Shown here: positions 60,498 through 64,000 of the stretch, in pieces
How positions within the stretch are numbered: the first letter of the stretch is position 1
Layout: every line of letters starts with the position of its first letter
Source: Lunularia cruciata
Lineage: Eukaryota; Streptophyta; Marchantiopsida; Lunulariales; Lunulariaceae
Direction of reading: 5' to 3'
Length of the DNA: 64,000 nucleotides
Assembly (NCBI GenBank): GCA_948567375.1
Contig: OX419757.1
Location: 56,479,665 to 56,543,664 of the forward strand
The notes under the pieces: generated by a model
What the model was told of the DNA's origin: nothing
What the model saw: the letters and a program-made list of their open reading frames with translations, nothing else
The model's database searches: none
Made by a program: the position numbers and the translations under genes

Positions 60498-63400
60498 TAT
60501 GTGGTGCCCACATTTTTTGTTTTTTTTTTAAATAAAGGAGAAGAAGTGTATAGAGAAGTCGGATTGCGCCTGTATGGCCAAAGAAGGCGAAGAAAATTGT
60601 CTTCGGGATGAAACCCAAAGTAAAGTGACTTTGGGTCATAAGGCGAAGTACTCGGAAATGCCGTGTCAGCATACAATACAAAGTAAATTGTCTTCGGATC
60701 GGGGGGAGCTCAACCTGAGGCAAAGACAGTCTAACAACCTTTCGTCGGGGCGAGAAATTCAAGAAGAGGCCGTTTCAAAACTGGCGGCTCATACACGCAA
60801 AGGTTGATTGACAGTGACAGGTGCATGCCAGAGGTGTGATTTCTCGGTAGAAACTTGAAGTGACGGAAGATGAAGAAGTGCAACTCTATAAAAATTGAAT
60901 CTGCAATGACAAAATGTCAAGCAATTTTCCTTCGCCATTGAGGAGTCGTCTTGCAAGTGATCGGGGAAAGGGAAATAGAGTTAGACTCGTGTTAGTGCGC
61001 AAGGGAGAAGTCGCAAGAGAGAAATCGAGAGTCAGTAAGAAAGCAGAAGAGATGGGAGGAGGGAAGAAGAACTCCGAATTTGTAGTGAGAAATCATGCAA
61101 TTCGGAGATTAGATATAGCAGCAAGGATCGAAGTCTTGAGCCGACTTTGGATCACCTTTTTGGCATGGAACTGGAACGTAAGTTTTCCAGGATTCATGAT
61201 AGAAATCATCGAGAGTAAGTGTCTTGATGGACCCAAGGAAGAAGGGAAGAGAGGAAATCCGGCTTGCTGGACAGAGTCCAATTGGAGACTCGTACTCGAG
61301 AAGGAGGCGGGCTTGGAGCAGGGAGCCACGTTCTTGGGGAAAGGAGAGATAGCCCAAGAAACTCAGGAGGTGAGAGATGCCTTCTTGTCAAAGAGAACGA
61401 ACAATGGGTACAAGGTTGAGAGTTACAAAGATCCAATGAAGAGAGGGATTGCGAGTGCTCTCATGGCAATCCTGAGGCCGGAGAGAATGACTTATTTGAT
61501 GAAGCACCAAGTGGTGTTCTTTCATAAATTGTCTGCAGGAGAACCAATTAATTGGGTGAGGGGTTTTCACGGGAGAATGAGGCAGATGGTGTGGAATCTG
61601 CGGGATAAGTCACCTCCACATTACATTGTGCTGTTTGTAGCACACTTCTACCTCGGGCTCAATTTGCTGAACTTGGCGGAGCAGAATCGGATGGTGTCGC
61701 ACTTCCATCTTGATGTGCGGAAGGAGGTCAATGTCGAGGAGCAGCAATATATTCTCCAAATCCGGAGCACGGATGACTACTACGCGAAGACAAGGAAAAA
61801 TGTGGAGGTCATAGTGAGTATCTTGACGAAGAAGAGGACTCGGCAAGCAGAAGCCAAAGAAAACAAGAAACCTTGAAAGATGCAGAGAAGTAACCCGAGG
61901 CAAGAAATGGTGGTAATTGAGTCAAAAGATGAAGACTCAGAAGGCGAGGCCGAGCTCAAAATGGAGGACTCGGAGCATGAGGAGGAACCTGAGCTGACAC
62001 TGCAGAGCGGAGATACGAGCAGTGATAGTGAGGACGGTGGAGAGATGACCTCGGTGCCAGCGGCTGAAGAATACAAAGAAGAAGTGCAAGCCGAGGTAGA
62101 AGCCAAAGACAATACAGCGCTGGAAGATGAAGTACCAATGCCAGAGGAGAAGAAGATTGCAGTGCAGCAAGGAGTTTGCTCGCAACATAAGGCAAAGTGT
62201 GAAGCGGGGCCGAGTCAAGTGAAGGCAGAGGTAGAAGAAAGCTTGGGCAGTGAAGCATCAATCCCGATACGAAGAGTCTAGAGAAGAAGGCAAGTATCAG
62301 GAGAACACGAGGAGAGAAGAGAGACCACTCCGCAGGAGGAAGAAGTTGCCAGTGATGGAGTGACGTACCTACGAGAAGTAGTGTGCCCGTTGTTGGTAAA
62401 GTTGGAGCAAAAGAAGAAGGAGATGCAGTTGACTTGTCCCAAGGTGAAGACTATAGTGCAGGTGGTAGCAAGATCAGAAGAAGAGAACTCGGAGTTGAAG
62501 AGGAGTGTAACCCGAGGTGAGGAGGAGAGAGAAGTACTGCGAGTGGAGGCAGTAGAGAGAAGTCAGGTTATTGAAGACCTGAAGAGGGAAGTGAGCTATT
62601 GAGAGGATCTTGCAAGGAAGAGTGATATCGCAAGAGAGAGACAGGTAGCTGAATACAAAATCTTGAAGCAGTAGTTTGCAGATTCAAGAGTAGAGCTTAT
62701 TCATGCTATGGTGAGGGTAGCAGCGAAGGATCAAGAGCTCGATAGGATGATGGAGAGTATGGAGGAGAAGAAGCAACTATGGCAACGAGAGTTGGCTGTG
62801 AGATATAGAGAAGAAGAGAGATTACGAGAGTTACTTCGTAATCAGAAAGAGAAGATTGAACAGAAGGAGAAAGAGAAGGAAGCGGTGAAAGCCAAATTCA
62901 AGGAAGAATTGGCGATGTACAGAGAGGAATGGCTTGCAGATTGGGCATGAGAAAGGAAGACAAGATTGGAGCCATTGCAGGAGATAGTCCTCAGGGTAAA
63001 CGTGATGTTAAGTACAGAGGCCAGCATTCAAATTGAAGAAGCGCGTCTACACGAGTTGAAGTTGTTGGTGCAGGAGACGAGGCAAAGACAAGCGAAGGAC
63101 ACAGAGATGAATGCCTTGTTAATAAAATTAAGAACTTGTGTAGATAGAAAGGTTTTGGAGGTAGTGGATAACATTTCCATTAGATTAGACTTAGTGAAAG
63201 TAGAGCTAGAAAAACTTTGGAAGGATATTAAAGCAAAACCCAAAGTAGATAACATAGGAGTCCAAATGTCTTCGGAGTTGCCATCAAAGATATTAGAGAA
63301 GAGTGGGTCAAGAGATAAGGAGTTAGATAGATTACCCACTAGTGGAATTTCAGATCAAGAAAGAGAATTGCTTGATCTGGTAGAAGAAGTAGAAGATCTG

Positions 63401-64000
63401 AAACCCGAGGACAGAATATTAGGAAGTAAAGTTACTTTGAGTTTGGGTTTGAAAGCCGAGGAAGATGTAGACATCGGATCGGATTAGTAACAGATTTGAG
63501 ATTTGAAGGGGCAGATATGAAGAGATGCATTGTCATTTTGGATCTGCAGGTTAGAAGAGTTGTTGTAGAATGGTATAGTTGTTAGAACTGTCAATTTGTT
63601 CACTATTTAAGAGTGGCATTCGCAGTCAGATGTTGTTCAGTGCTCATTATTTTTGAGAATAGATAAAGCAAAGTGTTGTGAAGCAGTGCTTGTTGCTTGA
63701 GCTTGATTCCAAGTATCAACTTTGTGTTTATGTTTGTGAGTGTTTGGAGAAATTTGAAGTGCAAGTCAGTGTGTTTGTTGGATGTTGGATTCCACAGTCT
63801 TGATCTTCATTGTGTGTGTTTGATCCTGAGTGAAGTGCAATCGAAGCAATGCCTTGATAGATCTGAGAGGAATTGTAGTGTTGGTAGTATTCTGCATTTG
63901 TGAGTGTAGTGCAAAGTTGATGTGAAGCAATTTTGATCGAGGAAGTTGTGCCTTTAGTGGACGGGTGGAACACAATTCTGAGGCAAAGTCGTTTTGCAAT
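60498..64000 (+). repeat. 3' LTR of element C, cut by window end
   Basis: Matches 42781 onward for 3503 bp with several percent difference. About 280 bp should lie beyond the window. It carries the second copy of the LTR coding block. Confidence 0.88.
60914..63490 (+). pseudogene. Coding block inside the C 3' LTR (fossil, second copy)
   Basis: Counterpart of 43194-45770 and begins MSSNFPSPLRSRLASDRG. The same order is kept: a basic protein of about 320 residues, Glu/Asp-rich block, coiled-coil blocks and the KAEEDVDIGSD tail. Frames survive at similar length in both LTR copies although the copies differ by several percent. Broken. Confidence 0.6.

Larger units (their letters stand above)
42781..64000 (+). 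mobile_element. Element C: Ty3/gypsy retrotransposon with giant coding LTRs, interrupted by element B
   Basis: 5' LTR 42781-46560, primer-site-like sequence at about 46563-46584, gag with three zinc knuckles, protease and reverse transcriptase up to 50990, element B (50991-58764), then RNase H and integrase (58765 to about 60380), a purine-rich tract (about 60486-60497) and the 3' LTR from 60498, which runs off the window. Without B the visible element is about 13.4 kb. The RT box is FIDDF, as in A and B. The LTRs differ by several percent by eye, largely transitions. Broken, several breaks beside the B insertion. Confidence 0.9.

Overview
The window looks like a plant (streptophyte) nuclear intergenic region built almost wholly of nested Ty3/gypsy LTR retrotransposons. 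The plant call rests on the element types (tRNA-iMet-like primer sites TGGTATYARAGC, Tat/Athila-like primer sites, FIDD-type reverse transcriptases) and on the absence of any bacterial operon structure. I cannot name the species; a non-flowering land plant or close relative is a guess. No rRNA or functional tRNA gene and no CRISPR array was seen, and only one weak candidate host gene.

Layout, left to right. 1-5795: element A, a gypsy element on + whose left end is outside the window. 5796-7571: remnant of family D (minus) that received A and also holds a solo LTR of its own family. 7572-13293: the most host-like stretch, with a 120-bp near-perfect hairpin, one possible single-pass membrane protein (10435-10848, minus) and small repeats. 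13294-15110: remnant F (minus; integrase plus 3' LTR). 16381-28098: element E1 (minus), split by a C-like solo LTR. 28099-29814: spacer. 29815-37622: E2 (plus), same family as E1 and head-to-head with it. 38040-39138: G (minus; 5' LTR plus gag), same family as F. 39838-42780: D1 (plus), whose 5' LTR carries an inverted solo LTR. 42781-64000: element C (plus), with 3.8-kb LTRs that themselves carry reading frames. C is interrupted at 50991-58764 by element B (minus), a sister of A with two LTRs that look identical.

The most notable content is in family E. Between protease and reverse transcriptase both copies carry a cytosine-5 DNA methyltransferase domain of DNMT3-like layout (motif I LELFGG, PCQ, ENV, a motif VIII-like stretch and a C-terminal ERAMGF/LGQAMD block). 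Downstream of the integrase both carry a PHD-finger-like cysteine/histidine pattern. A retrotransposon with both a DNA-methylation writer and a possible chromatin reader is the best candidate here for an unusual system, although both copies are broken fossils.

The second unusual feature is the coding LTR of family C. A basic protein of about 320 residues, an acidic block and coiled-coil blocks lie wholly inside the LTR and so occur twice per element. Traces of the same frame survive in a distinct, shorter LTR subfamily (20716-22639).

Relative ages by eye: B is youngest, A is young, C is older (its LTRs differ by several percent), E1 is of similar or greater age, and D, F and G are oldest. 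All comparisons were made by reading, without alignment software.
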